Below the pieces are notes generated by a model. It was not told where the DNA came from, made no database searches, and saw only the letters and a list, made by a program, of their open reading frames with translations. DNA of 52,752 nucleotides from Rhodopirellula sp. (GTDB lineage: Bacteria; Planctomycetota; Planctomycetia; Pirellulales; Pirellulaceae). The DNA lies in NCBI GenBank assembly GCA_024644085.1, contig JAHELS010000018.1, forward strand, positions 1-52,752, read 5' to 3'. Shown piece by piece: positions 1 to 9,696 of the stretch. The position numbers were made by a program, and so were the translations under genes. Within the stretch, counting starts at the first letter, position 1. The number at the start of each line of letters is the position of its first letter.

Positions 1-1509
1 GCCGACAACGCAACCAAGTCGCCGGGCACCTACGAGGAATTCGGCGATGACATCAAGGCACAGATTGTCCGGGCCGAGCCCAACATCGACCTGCTGCTCA
101 ACCACCACGCCTACAAGGTTGATATGGAGGGGAATTCAATCACGGCCGTTCACGCGTTTGACACGCGGAGCGGCGCGCAAGTCAAGGTACTCGGAAACCA
201 TTTTTCCGACTGCACCGGCCACGGCTGGATCGGCACCTGGGCCGGCGCCGACCTCGAAATGACGCCCGAGGGCCGGATGGGCATGAGCAACATGTGGGCA
301 TGGGATGAACTCGACAAGCCGGTCAAGTTTCCCGAAACACCCTGGGCGCTTGATCTCGAGATGGCTGACTTTCCCTATCCGCGCGACCACCACGGACAGT
401 GGTTTTGGGAAAGCGGATTTGACAAGGATGCGATCGGTGACGCCGAGGGAATCCGTGATTGGAATTTACGCGCCGTCTACGGCGCGTTCAACGCGATGAA
501 GAACCGTGACGGTGCGGACCAACACCAGAACGCGGTTTTGACCTGGATCGCATTCGTCGGCGGCCCGCGCGAAAGTCGCCGCTTGATGGGGGACGTCGTG
601 CTGACCGAAGAGGACATCGTTTCGAAACGAGAGTTTCCCGATGGATGCGTGCCGAGCACCTGGTCAATCGATCTGCACTATCCAAAAGAGCAATACGCGG
701 TGAAGTATCCCGACAATCCGTTTATCTCCAAAGCGGTGCATGGAAAGGGCGTTGACCGATCGTACGGGTATCCCGTGCCCTACCGATGTTTCTACAGCCG
801 TAACATCGACAACCTGTTCATGGCCGGGCGATGCATCAGCGTCACTCACGAGGCACTCGGAACGGTCCGGGTAATGAAGACTTGTGGAATGATGGGTGAA
901 GTCGTTGGCAAAGCGGCTTCCATCTGCGCACTCAACGATTGCAATCCACGCGACGTCTATGAAGACCATCTCGATGATCTACTCGACCTGTTGCGGTTGC
1001 CCGGCAAGGCCCGCCGCAGCACGCCGTCCGGCGAAATCGTGATTCCGGCCGATGCGATGCCGCTGGCCGGTCCACACGGTCCGCCGGATGGACTCGACCC
1101 GGCCAAGTTGGACGGTATCGTGGTCGATGACAAGGCCGCAGTGTTTAGGGGTGACTGGACCGGCGGCACCGGATTGAAGAACTACGTGGGGTACGGGTAC
1201 CAGTACACTTCGCCGGACAACGGAGCCTCCGCGACGTTCAAGCTGAAGCCGCCAAAATCGGGCCGTTACATGGTTCAGATTTTCACACAGGCACATCCGA
1301 ACCGATCAACCTCGACGCCGGTGTCGATCGGTCGCGGCGACCTGGTGCGCAAGTACACGATCGACCAGCGGACAAAGACGGCGGACGACGTCGTGTCGGT
1401 CGACGAAGTCGAGCTTGCGGAGGCTGAGGAGGTGACGGTCACGATCTCAACGGCCGGCGCCGACGGCACGGTTCACGTCGACGCCGTTCGCTTGCTCGAA
1501 CTGGAATGA
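1..1509 (+). CDS. FAD-dependent oxidoreductase with golvesin-like C-terminal domain (5' end missing)
   Basis: The frame is open from base 1, so the gene begins outside the window; the ATG at 124 is internal. The visible part looks like the C-terminal half of the FAD-dependent oxidoreductase family (PF12831 type): segments such as HFSDCTGHGWIGT and NLFMAGRCISVTHEALGTVR are typical of its FAD-contacting core. The GxGxxG dinucleotide-binding motif expected near the N-terminus is not in view. The last ~130 residues (from about base 1110) form a beta-rich module starting GIVVDDKAAVFRGDW and ending VHVDAVRLLELE, which matches the golvesin/xanthan-lyase C-terminal-like domain often found at the end of planctomycete exported enzymes. 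That suggests an extracytoplasmic redox enzyme, substrate unknown. The next gene starts 12 bp downstream and is also a flavoprotein-type redox protein, so the two may work together (inference). Confidence 0.88.
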   Translation, partial: ADNATKSPGTYEEFGDDIKAQIVRAEPNIDLLLNHHAYKVDMEGNSITAVHAFDTRSGAQVKVLGNHFSDCTGHGWIGTWAGADLEMTPEGRMGMSNMWAWDELDKPVKFPETPWALDLEMADFPYPRDHHGQWFWESGFDKDAIGDAEGIRDWNLRAVYGAFNAMKNRDGADQHQNAVLTWIAFVGGPRESRRLMGDVVLTEEDIVSKREFPDGCVPSTWSIDLHYPKEQYAVKYPDNPFISKAVHGKGVDRSYGYPVPYRCFYSRNIDNLFMAGRCISVTHEALGTVRVMKTCGMMGEVVGKAASICALNDCNPRDVYEDHLDDLLDLLRLPGKARRSTPSGEIVIPADAMPLAGPHGPPDGLDPAKLDGIVVDDKAAVFRGDWTGGTGLKNYVGYGYQYTSPDNGASATFKLKPPKSGRYMVQIFTQAHPNRSTSTPVSIGRGDLVRKYTIDQRTKTADDVVSVDEVELAEAEEVTVTISTAGADGTVHVDAVRLLELE

Positions 1510-1521
1510 TCCGACGCAAAC

Positions 1522-3225
1522 ATGACGCCTCGACCAAAACGACGGCCGCTTCGCGCGAAGCTGGTCCACGCGGCGAGAGTGCTTCTGGTCGTCGTCCTGT
1601 TGCTCGCGATCCCCGCACCATCGAGAACGGCTTGGCCGGAAAAGGGTGCCGCGCCTTCGATCGCCCGGTTGCGAATTGACGATTTCGACGGCGGCGACCT
1701 CACGATCGACCAGGAATCCGACGCCAACGCGATGTGGTCGCTCCGTGATGCCGGCGGCAAGACCGTCGCCACCGTCGCTCGAACACTTCCGGCCGCCGCG
1801 GATGTGGTCGGTTACCGCGGACCGACCGAAGCGTCGATCGTGATCGATGCCAACGAACAAGTCATCTCAGTCTCTTTATTGAGCAGTGCTGACACCGTGG
1901 AACACGTCGACGCGGTCATGCGTGACGAATCGTTTTTTCGCCAATTCCAAGGATGGCCGTGGGGCGGACCAGCCGGGAACCCGCAGGTCGACGCTGTCTC
2001 CGGTGCCACGTTGACATCGCTGGCGCTGGCCGAAGGTGTGTTAAAACGGATGGGTGGCGCGAGACCTTCGCTCGTTTTCGGCCAACCAATCACTTTGGAC
2101 GAGATTCGTGACTGGTTCCCGGGCGCAACCGCCGTTGACGACTCCAGTGGTGAAGTCCGCGGACCTGGTGGCGATGTAATTGGTCTCGCAATTCGGACCG
2201 GACCCCATGCGGACGATCTCATTGGTTACCAGGGGCCTACCGAAGTGCTCATGAAAGTTTCAACCGATGGGAACGTGGAATCGATTCGCATGCGACGATC
2301 CTTCGACAACGAACCGTACGTCGATTACGTTCGTGTCGAAGCGGGTTTCTGGGCGATCTTCAAGGGAAAAACTCTTGCCGAGTTATCGTCATTCTCGCCC
2401 GTCGATGAGGGAGTCGAAGGGGTTTCCGGCGCGACGATGACGAGCTTGGCCGTCGCGGACACAATCGTGGCCGCAGCGCAGGCGGTCCAGGCCCAGCCCG
2501 CTCGCGACGATCGACGCCGCTCGGCATGGTACGAGTCGATGCGGTGGACACGGGCCGACCTCGCAACAATCGCAACACTATTGGTTGCGGCACTGATCAG
2601 CCGTCTTGGATGGTTTCATCGTCGGTTCGCCCGACGTCTGTGGTTGATTCTGGTGGTTTCTGTGATCGGACTATGGTCGGGCAACCTGGTTTCGATGGCT
2701 CTGATCGCCGGGTGGTCAGCCGAAGGAGTTGCATGGCGGCTCGCACCCGGGTTGTCAGCGATCGCGGCGGTGACACTTTTGTTGCCGCCGTTGACCAAGA
2801 GCAACGCGTACTGCAATCACCTTTGTCCGCACGGCGCAATCCAACAATTGATCCGCCCAACTTCCACTTCGCGACGTCATCGGCATCTGACCCGCAAAGC
2901 GACCCGCCATCTGACCTGCATACCCGGCGCGACGCTGGTCCTCGCTTATGTTTCGCTGATCGTGATACCAACGATCGATCTTGCCTCCTGGGAACCGTTT
3001 CATGCCTACCTTTTCCGAATCGCGCCATGGGGCGCGATGGTGTTTGCATTGGCAAGCCTGGCCCTGGCGGCGGTGATTCCGATGGGTTATTGCCGGCTCG
3101 GTTGTCCAACGGGTCGGCTGCTTGAATACCTGCGCCGAAATGCTGTGAGCGATCGCATCTCAAGAGCCGATTATGTCGCCGTTGGACTGCTCTTGATCAA
3201 TGTGACCGTTCGCCTTGTGCGGTAG
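1522..3225 (+). CDS. Membrane FMN-binding / 4Fe-4S protein, NosR-like, with two flavinylation motifs
   Basis: 567 residues. An N-terminal hydrophobic segment (about residues 15-30) is followed by two FMN-binding domains in tandem. The first carries DAVSGATLTS (Ser160-Gly-Ala-Thr163), the second EGVSGATMTS (Ser302-Gly-Ala-Thr305). Both resemble the SGA[T/S] site where ApbE attaches FMN covalently to a threonine in NqrC/RnfG-type domains. The C-terminal third has several hydrophobic helices and two CxxxCP motifs (C431NHLC435PHG and C524RLGC528PTG), the pattern of the polyferredoxin-like part of NosR/YccM membrane proteins. The family moves electrons across or along the cytoplasmic membrane. It follows the oxidoreductase gene by 12 bp with no clear Shine-Dalgarno, so translation may be coupled. 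No apbE gene is seen in the window. The electron donor and acceptor cannot be read from sequence. Confidence 0.85.
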   Translation: MTPRPKRRPLRAKLVHAARVLLVVVLLLAIPAPSRTAWPEKGAAPSIARLRIDDFDGGDLTIDQESDANAMWSLRDAGGKTVATVARTLPAAADVVGYRGPTEASIVIDANEQVISVSLLSSADTVEHVDAVMRDESFFRQFQGWPWGGPAGNPQVDAVSGATLTSLALAEGVLKRMGGARPSLVFGQPITLDEIRDWFPGATAVDDSSGEVRGPGGDVIGLAIRTGPHADDLIGYQGPTEVLMKVSTDGNVESIRMRRSFDNEPYVDYVRVEAGFWAIFKGKTLAELSSFSPVDEGVEGVSGATMTSLAVADTIVAAAQAVQAQPARDDRRRSAWYESMRWTRADLATIATLLVAALISRLGWFHRRFARRLWLILVVSVIGLWSGNLVSMALIAGWSAEGVAWRLAPGLSAIAAVTLLLPPLTKSNAYCNHLCPHGAIQQLIRPTSTSRRHRHLTRKATRHLTCIPGATLVLAYVSLIVIPTIDLASWEPFHAYLFRIAPWGAMVFALASLALAAVIPMGYCRLGCPTGRLLEYLRRNAVSDRISRADYVAVGLLLINVTVRLVR

Positions 3226-3292
3226 CGCACCATTGCCGTGGTCAAGTACAATGCGGCCCGATTCATCCCGCACTGCCCGATCACGGTAACCC

Positions 3293-4768
3293 ATGAGTGT
3301 CGTCCTTGTTGTCGGTTCCGAAGAAGAACTCAGCAGCGGTGCCGCCTGGTGCGCGACACTCGCCACTGCGGCCGGAACGTCGGCGCAAGTGATTGTGCTC
3401 GGCGAGGATCGCAAGACGCTCGCCGAACACGCCAAGCGGCGATTAGCAGAGAAAACCGGCGTTTCGCCGGAGGACGTTCGCGTCGAGATGGTCGCTCACG
3501 AAGCCGCCGATGTGATCACCGTCGCGCACAACATCGGTTGTGAGACGTTGATGATCGTCTACAAGACCGACGAAAAAACGTTTCAGCGCGGACTTTTCGA
3601 GGCGTCGATGACCGAGACGTTCTGGGTCTCGATCGGCACCTCGGCGCGGGACGCCCCCGAGCAATCGACCAGCCCGCCGTCGCGTGTGTTCGCAATGTGT
3701 TCTCTGCCCACGATGCTTTCCGCAGTCATCTCGCAACGATTGCTGGGCATAACGGTGACAGAAACATTGTGCGCGGCCCCCGACCTCGAAAGCCAGGATG
3801 TGCCGTCGGCCGTCAAGGCAGCCATGAAGGAGCAGGATGTCGGCGGCGGCGACCTGGTGCTTTGTGGCGTGGACGATTTCGACTCGAATAATCGCATCTA
3901 TCGAACCGCACTCGCACTGCTTGAACCCAATGGGGGCGCGAACTTCGCGCTCGTGCATGTCGGTCACTCCTTTGTTGAAACGATTGCGGCCTCGATCCAA
4001 CTTTGGGCTGCCACGGTGGCGCCGCCGATGGAGCGAGAGCAACGAATTGAGCTGGCCACCGATCTGAAAACGGGTTCAGAACCAAACGTCGAGTTTTTCG
4101 GACTCATTTCCGCCTCCGCGATGCTCGCTGCGTTCGGATTGCTCCAGGATTCGGCGGCGGTGATCATCGGCGCGATGCTGATTGCGCCACTGATGACGCC
4201 AATCGTGGGTGCCGGACTCGCCCTGGCCCAGGGCAACCGTCCGCTGTTTCAACGGGCTGTCTGGACGGTGCTGCTGGGTTTCTGCAGTGCGCTTGTAGCA
4301 AGCATTCTTTTTGGCTGGCTCGTGTTGCTGTTCCAGGAGCCGAGAATGACTGGCGAGATGTTGGCCCGCAGCCGACCATCACCATTGGATTTTTGCGTTG
4401 GATTGGTCGGTGGAATTGCCGCGTCGTATGCGCGCACTCGAAAACACCTGTCCTCTGCGCTGGCGGGTGCTGCGATCGCGGCGGCGCTCGTACCGCCGAT
4501 TTCAACAGCCGGATTGCAGATTGCTTTTCATGTCTGGACCTGGGAAGAGTCGCCCGACGGAGTCCCGGTCCTCGGTCCGCTGCTGCTGGTCTCCGCCAAC
4601 GTGCTGACGATCATGATCGGGTCATCGTTCGTGCTTTGGGCCCGCGGAATGCGCAGCGATCGCGCATATGGGTTCACCGATCGATGGACGCTACGAACCA
4701 TCGCGCTCCTGTTGACGCTGATCCTGCTCACACTGATCTGGATCATTTATCCCCGTTACAGCACGTAG
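3293..4768 (+). CDS. DUF389 family membrane protein with universal-stress-like N-terminus
   Basis: 491 residues in two halves. Residues 1-~255 are soluble alpha/beta sequence, beginning SVVLVVGSEEEL, and resemble one or two degenerate universal-stress-protein folds; no clean ATP-binding G-2x-G-9x-G motif is evident. Residues ~265-490 are strongly hydrophobic with the signature of the DUF389/TIGR00341 family (FFGLISASAMLAAFGLLQDS, AAVIIGAMLIAPLMTPIVGA), probably five to seven membrane helices, ending just after IWIIYPRYST. Function of DUF389 is not established. The start at 3293 is preceded by only a weak ribosome site; the 67-bp gap from the previous gene could hold a promoter. It converges with the amidohydrolase gene on the other strand, the stops being only 9 bp apart with no visible terminator. 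Confidence 0.9.
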   Translation: MSVVLVVGSEEELSSGAAWCATLATAAGTSAQVIVLGEDRKTLAEHAKRRLAEKTGVSPEDVRVEMVAHEAADVITVAHNIGCETLMIVYKTDEKTFQRGLFEASMTETFWVSIGTSARDAPEQSTSPPSRVFAMCSLPTMLSAVISQRLLGITVTETLCAAPDLESQDVPSAVKAAMKEQDVGGGDLVLCGVDDFDSNNRIYRTALALLEPNGGANFALVHVGHSFVETIAASIQLWAATVAPPMEREQRIELATDLKTGSEPNVEFFGLISASAMLAAFGLLQDSAAVIIGAMLIAPLMTPIVGAGLALAQGNRPLFQRAVWTVLLGFCSALVASILFGWLVLLFQEPRMTGEMLARSRPSPLDFCVGLVGGIAASYARTRKHLSSALAGAAIAAALVPPISTAGLQIAFHVWTWEESPDGVPVLGPLLLVSANVLTIMIGSSFVLWARGMRSDRAYGFTDRWTLRTIALLLTLILLTLIWIIYPRYST

Positions 4769-4777
4769 ATCGACGCG

Positions 4778-6127
4778 CTATTTTCGTGAATACTTCAGTT
4801 TGTACTTTTCGTACAACGACTTGTGCCGGCTGCCCAAGTCGACGGCGCGACCCTCGATGTATGCGGCAGTCACGTTCGATACCGTTTCCAAAATATCACC
4901 GTCGGTGATGATCAACGTTGCGTCCTTTCCGATCGTGATCGATCCAATGCGATCGTCCACCCCAAGGATTTCCGCGGCCGACAACGTGATTGCGCGAAGC
5001 CCGTCGTCATGAGGCAAGCCGTGTGCAACCGCGACGGCTGCATGGTACGGCAAATTGCGTGCGTTCGCCGCGCCGCCCGGGGAACCCGCTCCCTCGCCGC
5101 CAATCGCAAACTGAACCCCCGCCCGGCGCAGTCGATCGGGAAGCGTGTAAGACGCATCAAACGGATCGTCGCGACGTCGGGGAAGTCGATACGTGGATGC
5201 AACGATCACAGGCACCTTGTATTGCTTCAGCAATTCCGCACAGCTCTCCGCGTCATACCCGCCGTAGATCACCAGTTTCAACTTTTGGGCCTGGGCATAG
5301 GCGACTGCGGATTCGATTTCCGATTGCTCGTCTGCCTGGGCGATGATCGGCAGCTCACCCGAGATGATTTTCAACATGCTTTCCAAGCGCAGATCACCGG
5401 GCGTTGGTTGCTCGCGATGAAGACGTGCCTCGCCATAGCGCCGCGCCTCTTCGAGCAGTGCATCGAACTCGGCAAGTTTTTCCTCCCGTTTTTCACGCCG
5501 CTTCTTATCGTCATCCTCTCGCGGATGCATGGCGCTCCAGTCGACATAAAGCCCCGCCGGGGCGACCAGCGTCATTTCGTCGACAGTCCAACCGTCGAGC
5601 GCGATCACAGCACTCTGTCCGCGTAACCAACGGCCCCGTGGGGCGGTCATGGCCACCAATACACCACCCGCCCGGGCAACCGGTATCAGCTCGCTGTCGG
5701 GATTCACCGCAATCCACGAGCGTGCATTGGGATTGCGGTCACCATGCTCGGTGCGGTCGTCGGTCTCTTCCACCGCGCTGATTTCACGCAAGCCAATGTC
5801 CGACATCGACTCGATCAAGCCGGGGTAAACATGCTTGCCGGTCGCGTCAATTTCGATCGCGTTCTCGGGAACCTGCACGGTCTTGCCAACTGCGGCAATG
5901 CGGCCTTGCTCGAACAGCACCGAACCGTTGTCGATCGCCGCACGGTCGATCGGATGAATGGTGGCTCCGCGAATCACGATGGGCCGGGTCTGCGGAGCAC
6001 CGGGAATCTGATCGTGAGCGGTTGCCGTGGTGAGCAAGGCGAAGGTCGATAGCCACAGCAACGCCGCATTGAGAATCAATCGAGAAAATAGGCGTCGATG
6101 CTGCTCGGGGCTGATAAACGTTTTCAT
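4778..6127 (-). CDS. Exported amidohydrolase-fold protein lacking the HxH metal motif
   Basis: 449 residues with an N-terminal hydrophobic export segment (LILNAALLWLSTFALLTTATA, split around residues 17-37). The core follows the metal-dependent amidohydrolase plan: IVIRGATIHPID at the start, GKHVYPGLIE where the first metal ligands normally sit, and the C-terminal IGSITIGKDATLIITDGD. However, after PGLI the usual D-x-H-x-H is replaced by ESMSDIG, so the binuclear metal site is apparently incomplete. A charged Lys/Arg/Glu-rich stretch lies mid-protein. The ATG overlaps the TGA of the 1076-residue gene upstream (ATGA), so the two are translationally coupled and probably form one complex or act on the same substrate (inference). 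It may be a non-catalytic or altered partner. Family placement is firm, activity is not. Confidence 0.85.
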   Translation of the reverse strand: MKTFISPEQHRRLFSRLILNAALLWLSTFALLTTATAHDQIPGAPQTRPIVIRGATIHPIDRAAIDNGSVLFEQGRIAAVGKTVQVPENAIEIDATGKHVYPGLIESMSDIGLREISAVEETDDRTEHGDRNPNARSWIAVNPDSELIPVARAGGVLVAMTAPRGRWLRGQSAVIALDGWTVDEMTLVAPAGLYVDWSAMHPREDDDKKRREKREEKLAEFDALLEEARRYGEARLHREQPTPGDLRLESMLKIISGELPIIAQADEQSEIESAVAYAQAQKLKLVIYGGYDAESCAELLKQYKVPVIVASTYRLPRRRDDPFDASYTLPDRLRRAGVQFAIGGEGAGSPGGAANARNLPYHAAVAVAHGLPHDDGLRAITLSAAEILGVDDRIGSITIGKDATLIITDGDILETVSNVTAAYIEGRAVDLGSRHKSLYEKYKLKYSRK

Positions 6128-9100
6128 TGGCTCCCTCCCTGGTGCTCGTGCTGCAATTGTCCGTGCGTGGCGCAGAAGACATCACGTCGCACCCATCGAT
6201 CCTCTTCCGCGACTTCGGTCTTCTCGGCACGATCCGGCGATTCTTCGTCAGCGAGTACTTTTTGAATCAAGCGGGCACGCAGTGCCGCATCGCGCTGGCG
6301 GACCTGCAATTCGGACTGTCGATCGAAATATTTCTTTCCGTCAATCCACGTTTGTTCGCAACGTGAAAGTGTCGAAAGGGGGCGCCCGTTCCAGACTACC
6401 AAATCGGCGTGTTTGCCGATCGCGAGCGAGCCGACATGCTCGTCGATGCGTAATTGTCGGGCAGGATTAAGCGTGACGAATTTCAACGCCTCCTCTTCGG
6501 GTACGCCACCATACTTTGTCGCCTTGGCGGCTTCGGTGTTCAGCCGGCGCGCCAGTTCACGATCGTCACTATTGAATGACACGACAACGCCGCGGTCGTG
6601 CATCAGTGCGCCGTTGTAGGGGATGGCGTCGAAGACCTCGAACTTGTACGCCCACCAGTCCGAGAAGGCCGATCCCATCGCCCCGTGGCGGGCCATGCGG
6701 TCGGCAACCTTATAGCCTTCGAGAATATGCTGGAGAGTTCCGATCTGGATGCCGAACTCTTCCAGCACATCGAGCGTCGCAATGATCTCATCTTGTCGAT
6801 AACTGTGGCAATGAATCCAGCGGCGACCTTGTTGGACTTCCGCCATCGCTTCGAGTTGCAAGTCGATCCTCGGTGGCAGCGAATCGCGCACTCCTTCGCG
6901 CCAACGCTGGTGCTTCGCCGCGTACTGGCGAGCAGCCAGCAGTTGGTCGCGAATGATTTGCTCGACACCCATGCGGGTATTCGGATAACGCGTCTGGTTT
7001 CGCTTGACGTTTTCGCCAAGGGCGAATTTGATTCCCGGTGGAGCTTCCTTCATCCGCAATCCGTCCATCGACTCGCCCCACCGCAACTTGATCACCTGGT
7101 TCTGTCCACCGATCGGATTTGCCGACCCGTGCAGGATGTTGGCGATCGTCAAACCCCCGGCGAGTTGTCGGTAGATGTTGATGTCACTGTTGTCGATGAA
7201 ATCACCAATGCGAACCTCAGCCGTGACCGCCTGGCCCGATTCGTTCACACCACCATCGGTTCCCATATGAGAATGACAATCGATCAAGCCGGGTGTGATA
7301 TGTTTCCCGCGGGCATCGATAATCTGACAACCCGAGGGAACCGCTAACTGCGTCCCGATCTCGGCGATTCGACCATCGCCAATGAGAATGTCAGCATCAA
7401 CGAGCGTGCCGGTTTCGTCACAGGTCCAGATCGTCGCCCCGCGAAACATGACCGTGGGTTGCGCCGACGTTCTTTCCGCGAGGCCATAGGCGCCAAGCGG
7501 AGACAGGATCGGTGTAGGTTCCGGCGTCGACTCGGCCGCGATGTCATCCGGCGGTCGCGAATCGGCTGTCTCGTCGTCCTCGGTGCCGTTCTCGGTGACC
7601 TGCTCAGATTGCTCCGGTGAGGATTCCAATTCTTCTTGCGGCTTCTCGGTCTGTTCGTTCGTCTCTGCTTCTTTCTCATCCGGGATCTTGCGTACCTCGA
7701 TCGTGCGCACGACTCCGTCGGGAAAGGTGATTGAAGCGAAGATATCGAGTGTTGCGTCGATACCGATGGTCACCCAGGTCAACCGTGAAGCTCCGCTTGG
7801 CCATGCGGGATCGATCTGACTAAGGTCGACCGTCGCGGTCAATCGGTCGCGCTCGCGGACGATCTCTTTCAGCTTTACTTCTTCGCTTGGTTTCGGATCA
7901 TCGGTCTCGTCGTCCGGTGCATCTGAAGATTCCTGCGGCAACGTCAAGGTGCCCGAGAGCTTGTTGTCTTTCTCTGTCAATTCGAGTTGCAGCGAGACTT
8001 TCGAATCCGGGACGCGAAATTCGAGGGACCAATTGCCGGCAACCTCCGAAACGTGCACGTCATCCGGCGGGGTGATGACGAATTGCTCGCCACCAACCCA
8101 ACACTCCAGGATTTTTGTGTCCTGATCAAACAGATCGCCACCGGCGATGACCAGGTTCGCCAACATCCCCGCTTTGATGCGTCCGGTATTTCGATCGATC
8201 CCGAGCAGCCGCGCGGGCGTGGTTGTCATCGCGGCCAGTGCTGTGTCGGGATCCAGTCCTCGCTTGACCGCCACTCGTACTTGCTTCAGGAAATCGGCGG
8301 GATTCTCGAGCCCGTCGGTGGTCAGACAGATCGCCACTCCTGCGTCGGTAAGTCTCGCTGGATTCTCGGGTGCGAGATCCCAGTGCATCAAATCCTGGAG
8401 CGTCGTGTTGCGCGCCGCGCGATCGGTCGTGACGTCTGGTTTTGCGGGAAAATTGACCGGGACAAGGACCGGTCGATTCAGCGCAGAGATTTCCGCCAGC
8501 TGGCGATACTCGCGTCCCGATCCTCGCACAATCATTTGCAACGAGAACTCGTCCGCGATTGCCCCGGCACGCACCGCCATTCGTTCATTGGGTGCGTCGA
8601 TGACGAAGGTGTCATGCTTGATCGCCTCGGCGAGCGTTTCGAGGGCAAGGTTCGTTTCCGGGCGTGGGTGGCGTGCGCCGGCGCGATACGCAGTGCGGGC
8701 ATCTAGGTACCAAGTGGCGTCGTACATCGATTGCCGCAGCAGAGCGACGGCACCCATCGGAGAATTCGGGTACCGCGCTCGTGATGGGGAACGGGGCACG
8801 GTCAATTGCAGATGTTGCCACGCATGACTGTTGAGCAATCGGCTTCCGGCGCCTGAGTCATTCAACAACACCACCACGCTGCTGCCCTTGACGATTCCTC
8901 CCGCCGGTGCGATCAGTCTTGCCGTGATGCCTTGGGATCGCAACTTATCGCCTTGCTCGACCCTTTTCGCTGCGACCGAGGCCGCAGTTCGATGCGGTGT
9001 AACGTTGGCATTCCAGTAGGCCGGCGATTCGGGGGAGGGCACATCCGTTTCGCTGAAGGCATCAATCAGCCCGGCATAGATGGTTTTGCCGGAGCAGTCC

Positions 9101-9354
9101 AACGTCATGTAACCGCTGGGTACCTCGACCTCGGTCCCCACCGCAGTGATCGTGGTGGCCTCGACGAGGATCGTCGCGTCATGCAACACGCGGCCCGGTT
9201 CGATAACGACCGTGGCATGCTCAAACGCGTAATCGCGGGGTCGGTTGTCGCGCAGCCCGACGACCGGTTCGGCGGCGATTTCACTTTGCCCCTGCGCAAG
9301 GGAGGGGAAGATGGCGGCAAGGAACAGTCCCGCGTTTATCAGCCGTTTCAACAT
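6124..9354 (-). CDS. Exported double amidohydrolase (degenerate N-terminal domain, metal-competent C-terminal domain)
   Basis: The longest frame starts at 9483, but the ATG at 9354 is preferred: it follows a GAGGGG ribosome site and opens a clear signal peptide (MLKRLINAGLFLAAIFPSLA). The mature protein (~1076 residues in all) holds two amidohydrolase domains. Domain 1 (about 30-430) has GKTIYAGLIDAFSET where HxH is expected, so it lacks the first metal ligands. A beta-rich insert (about 440-560, from EVAGNWSLEFRVPDSK) and an acidic Glu/Asp/Ser/Pro-rich linker (about 560-645) follow. Domain 2 (about 650-1070) keeps GLIDCHSHMG near residue 693, plus IHCHSYRQDE, LQHILEG and FNSDD, the set expected of a functional metal site. 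Imidazolonepropionase/dipeptidase-like relatives hydrolyse C-N bonds; the substrate here is unknown. It is first in a two-gene unit with the 449-residue protein. Confidence 0.88.
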   Translation of the reverse strand: MLKRLINAGLFLAAIFPSLAQGQSEIAAEPVVGLRDNRPRDYAFEHATVVIEPGRVLHDATILVEATTITAVGTEVEVPSGYMTLDCSGKTIYAGLIDAFSETDVPSPESPAYWNANVTPHRTAASVAAKRVEQGDKLRSQGITARLIAPAGGIVKGSSVVVLLNDSGAGSRLLNSHAWQHLQLTVPRSPSRARYPNSPMGAVALLRQSMYDATWYLDARTAYRAGARHPRPETNLALETLAEAIKHDTFVIDAPNERMAVRAGAIADEFSLQMIVRGSGREYRQLAEISALNRPVLVPVNFPAKPDVTTDRAARNTTLQDLMHWDLAPENPARLTDAGVAICLTTDGLENPADFLKQVRVAVKRGLDPDTALAAMTTTPARLLGIDRNTGRIKAGMLANLVIAGGDLFDQDTKILECWVGGEQFVITPPDDVHVSEVAGNWSLEFRVPDSKVSLQLELTEKDNKLSGTLTLPQESSDAPDDETDDPKPSEEVKLKEIVRERDRLTATVDLSQIDPAWPSGASRLTWVTIGIDATLDIFASITFPDGVVRTIEVRKIPDEKEAETNEQTEKPQEELESSPEQSEQVTENGTEDDETADSRPPDDIAAESTPEPTPILSPLGAYGLAERTSAQPTVMFRGATIWTCDETGTLVDADILIGDGRIAEIGTQLAVPSGCQIIDARGKHITPGLIDCHSHMGTDGGVNESGQAVTAEVRIGDFIDNSDINIYRQLAGGLTIANILHGSANPIGGQNQVIKLRWGESMDGLRMKEAPPGIKFALGENVKRNQTRYPNTRMGVEQIIRDQLLAARQYAAKHQRWREGVRDSLPPRIDLQLEAMAEVQQGRRWIHCHSYRQDEIIATLDVLEEFGIQIGTLQHILEGYKVADRMARHGAMGSAFSDWWAYKFEVFDAIPYNGALMHDRGVVVSFNSDDRELARRLNTEAAKATKYGGVPEEEALKFVTLNPARQLRIDEHVGSLAIGKHADLVVWNGRPLSTLSRCEQTWIDGKKYFDRQSELQVRQRDAALRARLIQKVLADEESPDRAEKTEVAEEDRWVRRDVFCATHGQLQHEHQGGSQ

Positions 9355-9696
9355 TGATTCCCCTCGCAAGTACCCGTTCCCATCCGCCGAAACAGCATAA
9401 CTACGGGGCCGCCGCGGTGTGTTGAATTCGACCACGGCCCACCCGGCGATGGGATGCTTCCGATGAACCGGAATCCTGCTCAAATCGTAGAAAACGACGG
9501 GCCGATCTGTGCCGCTGGTTCGTCACACGCAGCGGGCCTGTGCCCATTCTTCTCGCTCTTGGGGCAACGTTTGTAGAATATCTCTTGACCTGTGCCGGTG
9601 ATCCTACTAGTTGTGAGATTCAGGCACGGCGGGGAATCACAATCACGCCACACGACAGGTAGGATCCTTCAAAGCCTGAACTTGGGAGGCTGAGTC

